Shown: one piece after another, positions 41,839 through 50,243 of the stretch
Numbering within the stretch: the stretch's first letter is position 1
Layout of the letters: each line of letters opens with the position of its first letter
DNA from: an uncultured Ignavibacteria bacterium
Lineage (GTDB): Bacteria; Bacteroidota; Ignavibacteria; Tepidaquicellales; OLB5
Direction of reading: 5' to 3'
Length of the DNA: 64,000 bases
Assembly (NCBI GenBank): GCA_937873695.1
Contig: CALMYL010000013.1
Coordinates: 62,001 to 126,000, forward strand
Position numbers and translations under genes: made by a program
The notes under the pieces: generated by a model
Told to the model about the DNA's origin: nothing
Database searches by the model: none
Seen by the model: the letters and a program-made list of their open reading frames with translations, nothing else

Positions 41839-42869
41839 TGAAAATAGACGTACACACGCACATACTGCCTGAAAACTGGCCGGACCTGAACAAAAAATAT
41901 GACACCCACGGTTTTGTTACTATTGAGCACCATAAACCATGCTGTGCCAAAATGATGATAGGTGATAAGGTTTTCCGTGAAATTACCGATAACTCATGGA
42001 GCAGCACAAAAAGAATTGCTGAGTGTGATGAACATAATGTTTCAATGCAGGTACTATCAACCGTACCCGTGATGTTCAATTACTGGGCAAAACCTGAAGC
42101 TACTTATGATCTTTCACGGTACTTAAATGATCACATTGCGGGAGTTGTGCGCGATAACCCTTCAAGGTTTATCGGGCTTGGCACCTTGCCAATGCAGGAT
42201 ACCGGGCTCGCTATCAAAGAGCTTGAACGGTGTACGAAAGAGCTTGGGCTGGCTGGTATAGAAATCGGTACGCATATTCACGGCAAGAATCTGGATGACG
42301 CTGATGTATGCGAGATATTCCGTGCCTGTGAAGAAATGAATGCCGCTGTATTCGTTCACCCGTGGGATATGCTTGGTAAAGACAGGATGCCGGAATACTG
42401 GCTGCCATGGCTTGTTGGTATGCCCGCAGAAACTTCGCTTGCGATATGCTCAATGATATTTGGCGGTGTGTTTGAAAAGTATAAAAAACTAAGAGTGTGC
42501 TTCGCACACGGCGGTGGATCGTTCCCGTTCTCCATCGGGCGAATTGAACATGGATTTAACGTAAGACCTGACCTGGTTCAAACAAAAAACAAAGTGAATC
42601 CCCGCAACTATTTGGGTAAGTTCTGGCTTGATTCACTTGTTCACGATGAACTTGCAATGAAGTTCCTTATTGATCTTATTGGCGAAGATTGTATTGTAAT
42701 GGGATCTGATTATCCGTTCCCTCTGGGCGAGCATGTGCCGGGAAAACTTATCGAATCAATGGCGGAATTTAACAGCGTTGTAAAAGAGAAGCTGCTGTGG
42801 AAAAACGCTGTTGAGTTTTTGGGAGTGACAGAACTGATTCAAAAGATGTATGGTAAAGTATCATCATAA
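41838..42869 (+). CDS. nbaD: 2-amino-3-carboxymuconate-6-semialdehyde decarboxylase (ACMSD)
   Basis: A 343-residue amidohydrolase-fold decarboxylase that removes CO2 from the HAAO product, sending carbon to 2-aminomuconate semialdehyde rather than quinolinate. Motifs are the metal-binding HTH (H6, H8: VHTHILPENWP), FVHPWDMLGKDRMPEYWLPW, FAHGGGSFPFSIGRI and VMGSDYPFPLGE. Length matches ACMSD (about 335 residues). It directly follows HAAO, with a one-base overlap. Its presence shows the pathway is catabolic and not aimed at NAD synthesis. Confidence 0.93.
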   Translation: MKIDVHTHILPENWPDLNKKYDTHGFVTIEHHKPCCAKMMIGDKVFREITDNSWSSTKRIAECDEHNVSMQVLSTVPVMFNYWAKPEATYDLSRYLNDHIAGVVRDNPSRFIGLGTLPMQDTGLAIKELERCTKELGLAGIEIGTHIHGKNLDDADVCEIFRACEEMNAAVFVHPWDMLGKDRMPEYWLPWLVGMPAETSLAICSMIFGGVFEKYKKLRVCFAHGGGSFPFSIGRIEHGFNVRPDLVQTKNKVNPRNYLGKFWLDSLVHDELAMKFLIDLIGEDCIVMGSDYPFPLGEHVPGKLIESMAEFNSVVKEKLLWKNAVEFLGVTELIQKMYGKVSS

Positions 42870-42893
42870 ATACAACTAAATATTGTTATACAA

Positions 42894-42921
42894 AGAACAA
42901 GGGGTTGTAACCCCTTGTTCT
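42894..42921. repeat. GAACAAGGGGTT palindrome, copy 1
   Basis: AGAACAAGGGGTT-GT-AACCCCTTGTTCT, perfect 13-base arms. The same core forms the 32-bp palindrome at 44806-44837. It lies between ACMSD (plus strand) and the subtilisin gene (minus strand), and could end either transcript. Confidence 0.8.
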
Positions 42922-42985
42922 AAAAACTGCATAATTAAGTAGTAAGTTTTTTTTGCTTTTTCACTTTTTCCTTTTCGCTTTTATC

Positions 42986-44698
42986 TTACTTAACCAGCAC
43001 CATTTTCTTCATATCACTGTACTTCCCTGACTCAAGTTTATAATAGTATATTCCTGAAGCATAATTTCCCGCACTGAACTCAACTTCATATGTACCTGCT
43101 GAAACAACTTCATTCACAAGCACTGCTACCTGCTGTCCTGTTGAATTATATACTGTGAGTTTTGCATTCACGCCGCCTTTGGCAATATCAAATCTTATCC
43201 TTGTAACCGGATTGAACGGGTTCGGGTAGTTCTGCATGAGTTCAAACTTATCGGGTACATTTGTTGAGATCGGCTCGATGCCTATTACCTGGTTCAATGC
43301 TCCGCGTGAATCAATTAGCCCCCATCCGAAATAATTATCAAATCCCGGTGTATCTTCACTTGCGGGTCCGACCTGGTCACGCGCTGAATTCTTCAATGCA
43401 TTATAAACATCGTTATAAGTAAGTGAAGGATTCACACTGTAAAGAAGAGATATTACCCCTGAAGTCATAGGTGTTGCCTGCGAAGTGCCGCACCAATAGC
43501 TTGTAGTGTTTGGATTGTTATACACCAGTCCAAGTATCATTTCTCCCGGTGCAGCAAAATCAATATGCGGACCGTAGCTGCTTCCGCCGCCCCAGCAGAA
43601 AGGAACAGCACGGAACATCCTGTTGTTGATAGCGCCAATGGCTATCACATTACTAAGCCCTGCAGGATAATATGTAACATTGTTGTTGTTATTCATCATG
43701 CATGCAACCACTATTCTGCCGTTATTGTATGCATAAGTTACAGCATCGGCAAGTCCCTGGTTATATGATTGTCCCCCTACGCTCATATTCAGCACTTTCG
43801 CGCCGTTATCAACAGCGTATGTGATCCCTGAAACAAACCATGAATAAAAACCTGAATTTGATGAGTTGAGTATTTTTACCGGCATTAGTCTGCAGTTCCA
43901 GTTAACACCTGCCATCAATGAGCCATTGTTGCCTTTTGCGCCAACTATGCTGCCTACGTTTGTACCGTGTCCCTGGTCATCTGTTGGATCGTTATCGTTA
44001 TTTGCATAATCATAACCCTGAACAAGTCTGCCGGAAAATTCCGGGTGACTCAGCGGCATACCTGAATCCAGGATGGCAACAAGAACATTTGTGCCGGTGG
44101 TAATATCCCATGCATTAACAGCATTTATATCACCTCCTGAAGTTCCCGCAACCCCGTTTATGGTTTGGCCTGTATTGCGCAAACCCCATTGATTTGAAAA
44201 TGACGGGTCATTTGGAACTACCGATGAATTTTGAGTTGTATTATATCCGGCAAAATAACCCGCTGAGTATCCTATATGATCAAATACAGCATATTCAACC
44301 TGTAGGTTGCGGGAAATATACTCTCGCGCATTTTCAATTGTTGTTATACCTGAGTTTATTTCAATAACAAATATTCTTTCAATGCCCCCGGCAAGCGGTG
44401 TAAAATCTGCATCCGGTTTAACGGCTTTGATTTTCCTGATATTGCATTGCTGCATGAAAAGATTAAGTACTGAATTCCTGCTTATCTTCTGTGAGCCTGC
44501 TTCGAGACTTTCACTTAAATTCTTTGGCGTGAATTCGCGGGCTTCCCTGAATAATTCAGTGCCCTGTTTGAATTTTATGATGAGGGTACTATTGCTGTAT
44601 TCATCAGAGAGCACTGTGGATGCCTGCATAACAGTAAGCAGTAAGAATGCAGTGAATATTTTGCTGAACAAATTGGTGAATAGGTATGACGGTTTCAT
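42986..44698 (-). CDS. Secreted subtilisin-like serine protease with T9SS sorting domain
   Basis: A 570-residue S8 protease. A signal peptide (about 1-31) is followed by a roughly 120-residue propeptide, the catalytic domain with the triad Asp (VAILDSGMPLSHP), His (DQGHGTNVGSIVGA) and Ser (CGTSQATPMTSGV), and the C-terminal sorting module (NYPNPFNPVTRIRFDI to KKMVLVK). Full length is consistent with an active secreted protease. The family motif AAGNxG is replaced by CMMNNNNN. It is inserted between the two halves of the kynurenine pathway genes. Confidence 0.92.
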   Translation of the reverse strand: MKPSYLFTNLFSKIFTAFLLLTVMQASTVLSDEYSNSTLIIKFKQGTELFREAREFTPKNLSESLEAGSQKISRNSVLNLFMQQCNIRKIKAVKPDADFTPLAGGIERIFVIEINSGITTIENAREYISRNLQVEYAVFDHIGYSAGYFAGYNTTQNSSVVPNDPSFSNQWGLRNTGQTINGVAGTSGGDINAVNAWDITTGTNVLVAILDSGMPLSHPEFSGRLVQGYDYANNDNDPTDDQGHGTNVGSIVGAKGNNGSLMAGVNWNCRLMPVKILNSSNSGFYSWFVSGITYAVDNGAKVLNMSVGGQSYNQGLADAVTYAYNNGRIVVACMMNNNNNVTYYPAGLSNVIAIGAINNRMFRAVPFCWGGGSSYGPHIDFAAPGEMILGLVYNNPNTTSYWCGTSQATPMTSGVISLLYSVNPSLTYNDVYNALKNSARDQVGPASEDTPGFDNYFGWGLIDSRGALNQVIGIEPISTNVPDKFELMQNYPNPFNPVTRIRFDIAKGGVNAKLTVYNSTGQQVAVLVNEVVSAGTYEVEFSAGNYASGIYYYKLESGKYSDMKKMVLVK

Positions 44699-44805
44699 TT
44701 CACCTCCGGTTTGATGTTATTTGCAGAATAAATTAATGATCAAAAATAATAAAATTTTTAAGTTATTGCTTTATCTAAAATTACGGATGAGCGTGTGTGC
44801 CTGTT

Positions 44806-44837
44806 CATGAACAAGGGGTTGCAACCCCTTGTTCATG
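44806..44837. repeat. Perfect 32-bp palindrome CATGAACAAGGGGTTG
   Basis: Sixteen bases followed immediately by their exact reverse complement, with no loop. The GAACAAGGGGTT core is shared with 42894-42921. Degraded relatives follow at about 44893-44921 (GGGACAATGTGTTGCAACGCCTTGTTC). Perfect symmetry with no loop makes simple terminator function unlikely. Confidence 0.85.
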
Positions 44838-44859
44838 AAACTCCTTACTTTGAAACTCT

Positions 44860-44885
44860 CTTTCCCAAACTCCGGTTTGGGAAAG
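44860..44885. repeat. CTTTCCCAAAC-TCCG-GTTTGGGAAAG hairpin
   Basis: Eleven-base perfect arms with a four-base loop, lying between two relatives of the CAAGGGGTTG palindrome. The 234-nt gap 44699-44932 holds three palindromes in a row and no gene. Confidence 0.8.
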
Positions 44886-44932
44886 TAAGAACCAGGGACA
44901 ATGTGTTGCAACGCCTTGTTCTATATAACGCC

Positions 44933-46039
44933 TTACTTTACCAAAACCATTTTCTTCATATCAACAAATGAGCCTGCTTCCAGCCTGTAAAAATACACCC
45001 CTGATGATAACATACTACCGTCGAAAGCGACTTCATAACTTCCCGCTGTCAATACTTCGTTAACAGGCAGTGATACCTGCTGCCCAAGAGAATTAAATAC
45101 AGCCAGTTTTACATTTGCGGAGCTTTCAGTAATATCAAAACTTATTTTTGTAACAGGGTTAAACGGGTTTGGATAATTCTGATGAAGCGAAAAATTCTGC
45201 GGTATGCCGGAATTTGTCTGCTGAACTCCCGCAATATTACCAATGTTGTGGAAAGTTACGGTATTGTTCCCGCTGTTTGGCACACCAAGTGTATCGCCTG
45301 TTTTGTTTATAAAAATATCAGCCGGATTGCTGAGCCCGCTGTTAATTACAATTGCAACCGGCAGTGTGAAGTTAATATCATACCTTAAAATTTTGGCGGG
45401 AGCGGGTGACCAGGATGAAACAAATACGTTATCGTACTTATCAAGATAAATGCCATCGCAATTGTTGAATCCGGTTTGGGTGATTATAGTAGATAAAGAT
45501 GAATCAGCCAGATTGACCTGCTTGATCGCTGAGTTTGATCCCCAGTAACATATAAGCAGTCTGTTGCGCGGTGAATCAACATACACACCGTTAGGCTGAC
45601 CTCCTGCGGTTGGTACATAGATCCACCAGGCTTGTGTGTTCAGATTAAGTTTGTATATTTTCTGACCCGTAAAATCTGAAATATATGCAATGCCGGTCGA
45701 TTGATCAATTCCCATCCCGTTAAGAAAAGAAGCTCCGCTCAAGGTTACAGAAAATTCCTGAGAGCCTGTAGCAAGTGAAAATCCTTTTATGGTGCTGCCA
45801 ACGCATGCATAAGCTCTTCCATTGTATATTCTAATAGCGTGACTGCCGGATCCGGCCGGCGCGAAATCAGTGACTACACCCGTGGCATTGTTCCTTTGCT
45901 TTATCACTCCGCCTGAGTTTGTCACCAGCCACCTGTTATAAACTGAATCGAATGTTACGCTTTCAGGACTTGTGTACTGCGTATAAATGAGGGAAATGTT
46001 TAAAAACATTACTGCAATGATAACTGAAAATTTTTTCAC
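44933..46039 (-). CDS. Secreted six-bladed beta-propeller (SMP-30/NHL-like) with T9SS sorting domain
   Basis: A 368-residue protein with signal peptide (about 1-20). The middle part is a propeller of SMP-30/gluconolactonase or NHL type: ESVTFDSVYNRWLVTNSGG, GMGIDQSTGIAYISDFTGQKIYKL, PNGVYVDSPRNRLLICYWG, CDGIYLDKYDNVFVSSW. The C-terminal module runs from NYPNPFNPVTKISFDI to KKMVLVK. Probably a cell-surface sugar or metabolite-binding protein; an enzymatic metal site was not recognised. Confidence 0.85.
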   Translation of the reverse strand: MKKFSVIIAVMFLNISLIYTQYTSPESVTFDSVYNRWLVTNSGGVIKQRNNATGVVTDFAPAGSGSHAIRIYNGRAYACVGSTIKGFSLATGSQEFSVTLSGASFLNGMGIDQSTGIAYISDFTGQKIYKLNLNTQAWWIYVPTAGGQPNGVYVDSPRNRLLICYWGSNSAIKQVNLADSSLSTIITQTGFNNCDGIYLDKYDNVFVSSWSPAPAKILRYDINFTLPVAIVINSGLSNPADIFINKTGDTLGVPNSGNNTVTFHNIGNIAGVQQTNSGIPQNFSLHQNYPNPFNPVTKISFDITESSANVKLAVFNSLGQQVSLPVNEVLTAGSYEVAFDGSMLSSGVYFYRLEAGSFVDMKKMVLVK

Positions 46040-46231
46040 GCTGCTCTCCTTAAGAAAATTAATATATAAACTGTAAATTTAATGATTTATTTGATACAAA
46101 TTAGGGCATTTTACAGCCATTTAAGTGTAGCTCTGTTAAGCATTATATATTTAACATTGACTGTAAGTTTAATATATGAATTTGTAATTTACGGCACTAA
46201 ATCATTAAAATCTCAATCTAAGGTCATATCA

Positions 46232-46996
46232 ATGAAAAAAGTATTAATCATATTATTCCTGCTCTCATTTGGCATTTACGCGCAAAGCGGCGATACTGTT
46301 ACAACCGCAAGCGGTCTGAAATATATAGTAGTAAAAAAGGGCAAAGGCAAAAAATCTGAGACCGGCAAAATTGCTGAAGTACATTATACCGGCTGGCTTT
46401 TGGACGGCAAAAAATTCGATTCCTCGCGTGATAGAGGTGAACCCTTTGAATTCACTTTGGGAGCAAAGCAGGTAATAGCAGGATGGGATGAAGGCGTCGC
46501 CCTGATGAAAATTGGCGATGAGTTCCGGCTGATATTGCCTCCGGATCTGGCTTATGGTGAAAGGGGTGCCGGAGAGATAATTCCGCCTAATGCTACTCTT
46601 GTGTTTGATGTGGAACTGCTTGGAGTACATAAACCAAAGAAATCCATAGCTGATACAATGATGAATATTATTGTTAACAAAAATGTTGATAAGGCTATTG
46701 AAGTATACTGGGAGTTATACAGTGACCATGAAGACAAATATAACTTTAAAGAATCACAGCTAAACATACTGGGTTACCAGCTTCTTCAGGTTGGCTTAAA
46801 TAAAGAAGCGGTTAAGATATTTGCGCTGAATATTGAGCAGTATCCTGAATCATCAAACTGCTATGACAGTATGGGTGAAGGTTGTATGATATCGGGTGAT
46901 ACAAAGAATGCAATTAAGAATTACGAGAAATCTTTGAAGCTGAATCCTGCAAATGATAATGCCAGGAAAATGCTGGAACAGCTGAAAAATAAATAA
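46232..46996 (+). CDS. FKBP-type peptidyl-prolyl isomerase with TPR extension
   Basis: A 254-residue periplasmic protein. After a signal peptide (MKKVLIILFLLSFGIYAQ) comes an FKBP domain: TASGLKYIVVKKGKGKK, VHYTGWLLDGKKFDSS, PFEFTLGAKQVIAGWDEGV, LPPDLAYGERGAGEIIPPNATLVFDVELL. Residues about 150-254 contain TPR-like helices (YPESSNCYDSMGEGCMISGDTKNAIKNYEKSLKLNP). I chose ATG 46232 because the signal peptide begins there; an upstream frame to 46082 is probably not translated. It acts in protein folding. The stop is followed within 11 nt by the nitrobindin-like gene, so it may be the first gene of that operon. Confidence 0.88.
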   Translation: MKKVLIILFLLSFGIYAQSGDTVTTASGLKYIVVKKGKGKKSETGKIAEVHYTGWLLDGKKFDSSRDRGEPFEFTLGAKQVIAGWDEGVALMKIGDEFRLILPPDLAYGERGAGEIIPPNATLVFDVELLGVHKPKKSIADTMMNIIVNKNVDKAIEVYWELYSDHEDKYNFKESQLNILGYQLLQVGLNKEAVKIFALNIEQYPESSNCYDSMGEGCMISGDTKNAIKNYEKSLKLNPANDNARKMLEQLKNK

Positions 46997-47007
46997 TTAC
47001 CTGACCC

Positions 47008-47487
47008 GTGGAAATTAAGGACCTGAATTTTCTGGCTGGTAAATGGCACGGATTTGGTTTGGCTGTTTACCCGGATATTATTCCTGTAAGTTACTCTGAA
47101 ATGCTGACATGTGAATATGATATGCATAAAGACCTGCTTAGTTACAGCCAATTTACGAAGTACACAGACCCTGAAAGAAACGGAAGAACCCTGCATATGG
47201 AAAGCGGATTCATTAGAAAAAGCGAAAGCGGCGTGATCGAACTTTCAAATGCGCAGAACAACGGAAGAGTAGAAGTAATGATACTTGATGAATGCGACCT
47301 GTTTGCTGAGGAAATTCCCCTGATCTTCAGGTCAAAGCTCTTTGGCAATGACCCAAGGATGATCATAACTGAGCGGCTCTATAACTATACCGGCAGTAAG
47401 ATCTCATATGAAATGAAAATGGCAACAATGAAAAATCCGGAACTTTCAACACATTTAACCGGTGAATTAATTCGTGAAAAACAATGA
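47008..47487 (+). CDS. Nitrobindin-like haem-binding beta-barrel protein
   Basis: A 159-residue protein starting at GTG. It fits the nitrobindin/DUF1794 fold: FLAGKWHGFG (the GxWxGxG start, 11-17), YSEMLTCEYD, RTLHMESGFIR, VIELSNAQNNGRVEVM and the C-terminal STHLTGELIRE with H149, the expected proximal haem ligand. Such barrels bind haem and react with NO or peroxynitrite. The stop codon overlaps the kynureninase start by ATGA (47484-47487), so the two are translationally coupled. A metabolic link to the pathway is inference. Confidence 0.78.
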   Translation: MEIKDLNFLAGKWHGFGLAVYPDIIPVSYSEMLTCEYDMHKDLLSYSQFTKYTDPERNGRTLHMESGFIRKSESGVIELSNAQNNGRVEVMILDECDLFAEEIPLIFRSKLFGNDPRMIITERLYNYTGSKISYEMKMATMKNPELSTHLTGELIREKQ

Positions 47488-48740
47488 AATTTGAAAATAA
47501 TATAGAGTTCGCTATGCGGCTGGATTCTGATGATCCGCTGCATTCATACAGGATGAAATTCCACATTCCGAAAACTGAGGCAGGCAAAGATGTTATATAT
47601 TTTGCAGGCAACTCTCTTGGCTTACAGCCCAAAACCGTCAGGGGATATGTTGAACAGGAACTTCTTGATTGGGAAAAGATGGGTGTTGAAGGTCATATGC
47701 ACGCCAAACATCCATGGCTTCCTTACCATGAATTTCTGACATCACAGACCGCAGAGCTTGTTGGCGCAAAACCGGAAGAAGTTGTGAATATGAACTCGCT
47801 TTCTGTGAACCTGCATCTGATGATGGTATCATTTTACAGGCCATCCAAAACCAGGAATAAGATCCTAATCGAAGCGAATGCATTCCCATCCGATCATTAC
47901 GCTGTGCAGTCACAAATTAAGTTTCACGGGTACGATCCTAAAGAATGCCTTATTGAAATGAAACCGCGTGAGGGTGAAGTAACTATCCGGACCGAAGATA
48001 TTATTGAGCTTATTGAAAAAGAGGGCGATTCCATTGCGCTGATAATGTTTGCAGGTGTTAATTATTACACCGGGCAGGCATTTGAGTTTGAAAAAATTAC
48101 AACTGCCGGACATAAAAAGGGCTGTATGGTTGGATTCGATCTGGCTCACGCAGCAGGAAACTTAATGCTTGAGCTTCATGAATGGGAGTGTGATTTTGCT
48201 GTTTGGTGTTCGTACAAGTATTTAAACGGGGGACCCGGTGCTATTGCAGGTGCGTTTGTTCACAAAAAACATTTGCTTGATATGAATATCCCAAAATTCT
48301 GGGGATGGTGGGGGCAGGATAAGGCTACCAGATTTCTGATGGACCATGATTTCCGTCCCATACCTACTGTTGAAAGCTGGCAGTTAAGCAATCCCCCAAT
48401 ATTACAGCTTGCAGCGTTAAGGGCATCGCTTGATATATTCCACGAAGCGGGTATGGCAGCCCTTCGGGCAAAAAGCGAATTGTTAACGGGTTTTGCCGAA
48501 TATTTAATCAATGAAAATAATAACGGAAATATAGAAATTATTACTCCGCTTGCAGTTAATGAACGCGGCTGCCAGCTTTCTATCAGGGCTAAACAAAGCG
48601 GCAAAGCGCTGCACACAAAACTGAATGAAGCAGGCGTTATCTGCGACTGGCGTGAGCCGGATGTAATACGCATAGCACCCGTGCCGTTATACAATACATT
48701 TGCCGATGTATGGAATTTTGTGAAGATATTGTATTCATAA
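47484..48740 (+). CDS. kynU: Kynureninase
   Basis: A 418-residue PLP enzyme that hydrolyses kynurenine or 3-hydroxykynurenine to anthranilate or 3-hydroxyanthranilate plus alanine. The PLP site is WCSYKYLNGGPGA (K245), with D219 in GFDLAHAAGN contacting the cofactor, FAGNSLGLQP near the start and AFPSDHYA. Length and motifs match bacterial KynU. It overlaps the nitrobindin-like gene by 4 nt and is followed 132 nt later by kmo. Confidence 0.95.
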   Translation: MKFENNIEFAMRLDSDDPLHSYRMKFHIPKTEAGKDVIYFAGNSLGLQPKTVRGYVEQELLDWEKMGVEGHMHAKHPWLPYHEFLTSQTAELVGAKPEEVVNMNSLSVNLHLMMVSFYRPSKTRNKILIEANAFPSDHYAVQSQIKFHGYDPKECLIEMKPREGEVTIRTEDIIELIEKEGDSIALIMFAGVNYYTGQAFEFEKITTAGHKKGCMVGFDLAHAAGNLMLELHEWECDFAVWCSYKYLNGGPGAIAGAFVHKKHLLDMNIPKFWGWWGQDKATRFLMDHDFRPIPTVESWQLSNPPILQLAALRASLDIFHEAGMAALRAKSELLTGFAEYLINENNNGNIEIITPLAVNERGCQLSIRAKQSGKALHTKLNEAGVICDWREPDVIRIAPVPLYNTFADVWNFVKILYS

Positions 48741-48811
48741 AAGAAACTTCTCGAAGCCTGCCAGGTTTATAAAAGACCGGCTGGTAATCACCACATACAT
48801 AAAATGATTTG

Positions 48812-48863
48812 CCACGGTCTTTAGACCGTGGACATGAAGATAATATAAAGCGGCTTTAGCCGC
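48812..48863. repeat. Two hairpins, CCACGGTCT/AGACCGTGG and GCGGCTTTAGCCGC
   Basis: A CCACGGTCT-TT-AGACCGTGG palindrome (48812-48831) and GCGGCT-TT-AGCCGC (48850-48863) repeat the left outer-plus-inner hairpin order of the composite elements at 12109 and 29587, with changed sequence. The second hairpin ends 9 nt before the kmo start and would lie in the 5' leader. A degenerate CTGCCAGGTTT piece lies just upstream. Confidence 0.7.
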
Positions 48864-48872
48864 AATTGAAAT

Positions 48873-50243
48873 ATGCAAAATATCACTATCGTTGGCGCCG
48901 GACTTGCCGGCTCGCTGCTTTCAATCTACCTCGCCAAAAAGGGCTATAGCGTAAATGTATATGAGCGCCGCCCTGATATGCGCAAAGCTGATATAAGCGC
49001 AGGCAAATCAATTAATCTTGCTTTATCAACACGCGGCATACACGCACTGAAGGAAGTAGGACTCTATGATGAGATCAAAAAAATATCTATCCCTATGTAC
49101 GGCAGGATGATACATGCTCTTGACAGCTCTACATCGCTTCAGCCATACGGCAAAGATAAAACAGAATATATCAATTCCGTTTCAAGGGGTGACTTAAATA
49201 AAAAGCTTATGGATCTTGCCGAAGGGTTTCAATCGGTGAAATTTCATTTTAACATGCCCTGCACATCTATGAATATGGATAAGAATGAAATTTATTTCAG
49301 AAATGATGAAACCGGAAATGCTGAAGCAATAAAGAGTGATATTACTATAGCGACTGATGGAGCTACTTCACCTGTAAGAATGGAAATGCTGAAAGTTCCC
49401 AGGTTTGACTTTAAACAGGAATACGAAAATTACGGTTATAAGGAGCTTCACATTCCGCCAAATGCTGATGGAACTTTTAAGATGGAGACCAATGCCCTGC
49501 ATATATGGCCCCGCGGTTCATTTATGCTGATTGCTTTGCCCAATATGGATGGCAGTTTTACGTGTACATTATTTCTGGCATATGATAAGTCATTAGGCGG
49601 TGAGAGCAGCTTTGAGGCTTTGAGCAGCAAAGAGAAAGTTCAGCAATTCTTTGAAAAGAATTTCCCGGATGCAATAGAACTGATGCCGGAATTACTTGAA
49701 GATTTTTTTGGTAATCCGACAGGTACTTTGATAACAATAAAGTGTTTTCCCTGGTGCATTGATGGAAAACTGGCTATGCTGGGTGATTCCGCCCATGCGA
49801 TTGTTCCTTTCTTCGGACAGGGGATGAATGCCGCTTTTGAAGATTGCACCTACCTTAATGAATGCATTAATAAATATCCCGGTGACTGGAACAGTATTTT
49901 TAGTGAGTACCAGAATTTGCGGAAAGTAAACACTGATGCTATTGCAGATCTTGCACAGGAGAATTTTGTTGAAATGCGCGACCTTGTTGCTGATGCGCGT
50001 TTCCAGCTGAAAAAGAAAATAGAATCACTTTTGTATAAAAAATTTCCTGATACTTTCATTCCTAAATATACAATGGTTACTTTTCTGAGGGTACCTTATT
50101 CAGTAGCATTGGAAAGAGGCAGAATACAGGAATCAATACTTCACGAATTGAGTGAAGGCGTTTCAGAGCCTGAGGGAATCAACATGGAAAAAGCGCAAAG
50201 GCTGATCACCGGCAAACTGATTAAGCTTGAACTGATCACCTGA
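48873..50243 (+). CDS. kmo: Kynurenine 3-monooxygenase
   Basis: A 456-residue FAD-dependent monooxygenase that hydroxylates kynurenine at position 3. Residues 4-14 are the dinucleotide fold (TIVGAGLAGSLL), followed by YERRPDMRKADISAGKSINLALSTRG, and the GD motif GDSAHAIVPFFGQGMNAAFEDC. Length matches bacterial KMO (for example Cytophaga and Pseudomonas). The last 8 nt overlap convergently with the gene on the opposite strand (50236-51909). A hairpin precedes the start. Confidence 0.95.
   Translation: MQNITIVGAGLAGSLLSIYLAKKGYSVNVYERRPDMRKADISAGKSINLALSTRGIHALKEVGLYDEIKKISIPMYGRMIHALDSSTSLQPYGKDKTEYINSVSRGDLNKKLMDLAEGFQSVKFHFNMPCTSMNMDKNEIYFRNDETGNAEAIKSDITIATDGATSPVRMEMLKVPRFDFKQEYENYGYKELHIPPNADGTFKMETNALHIWPRGSFMLIALPNMDGSFTCTLFLAYDKSLGGESSFEALSSKEKVQQFFEKNFPDAIELMPELLEDFFGNPTGTLITIKCFPWCIDGKLAMLGDSAHAIVPFFGQGMNAAFEDCTYLNECINKYPGDWNSIFSEYQNLRKVNTDAIADLAQENFVEMRDLVADARFQLKKKIESLLYKKFPDTFIPKYTMVTFLRVPYSVALERGRIQESILHELSEGVSEPEGINMEKAQRLITGKLIKLELIT

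Noticed and set aside
44806-44925. Repeated palindromes considered as a CRISPR array
   Set aside because: Units are not evenly spaced, spacers are absent or of unequal length, the units differ from each other, and there is no cas gene.
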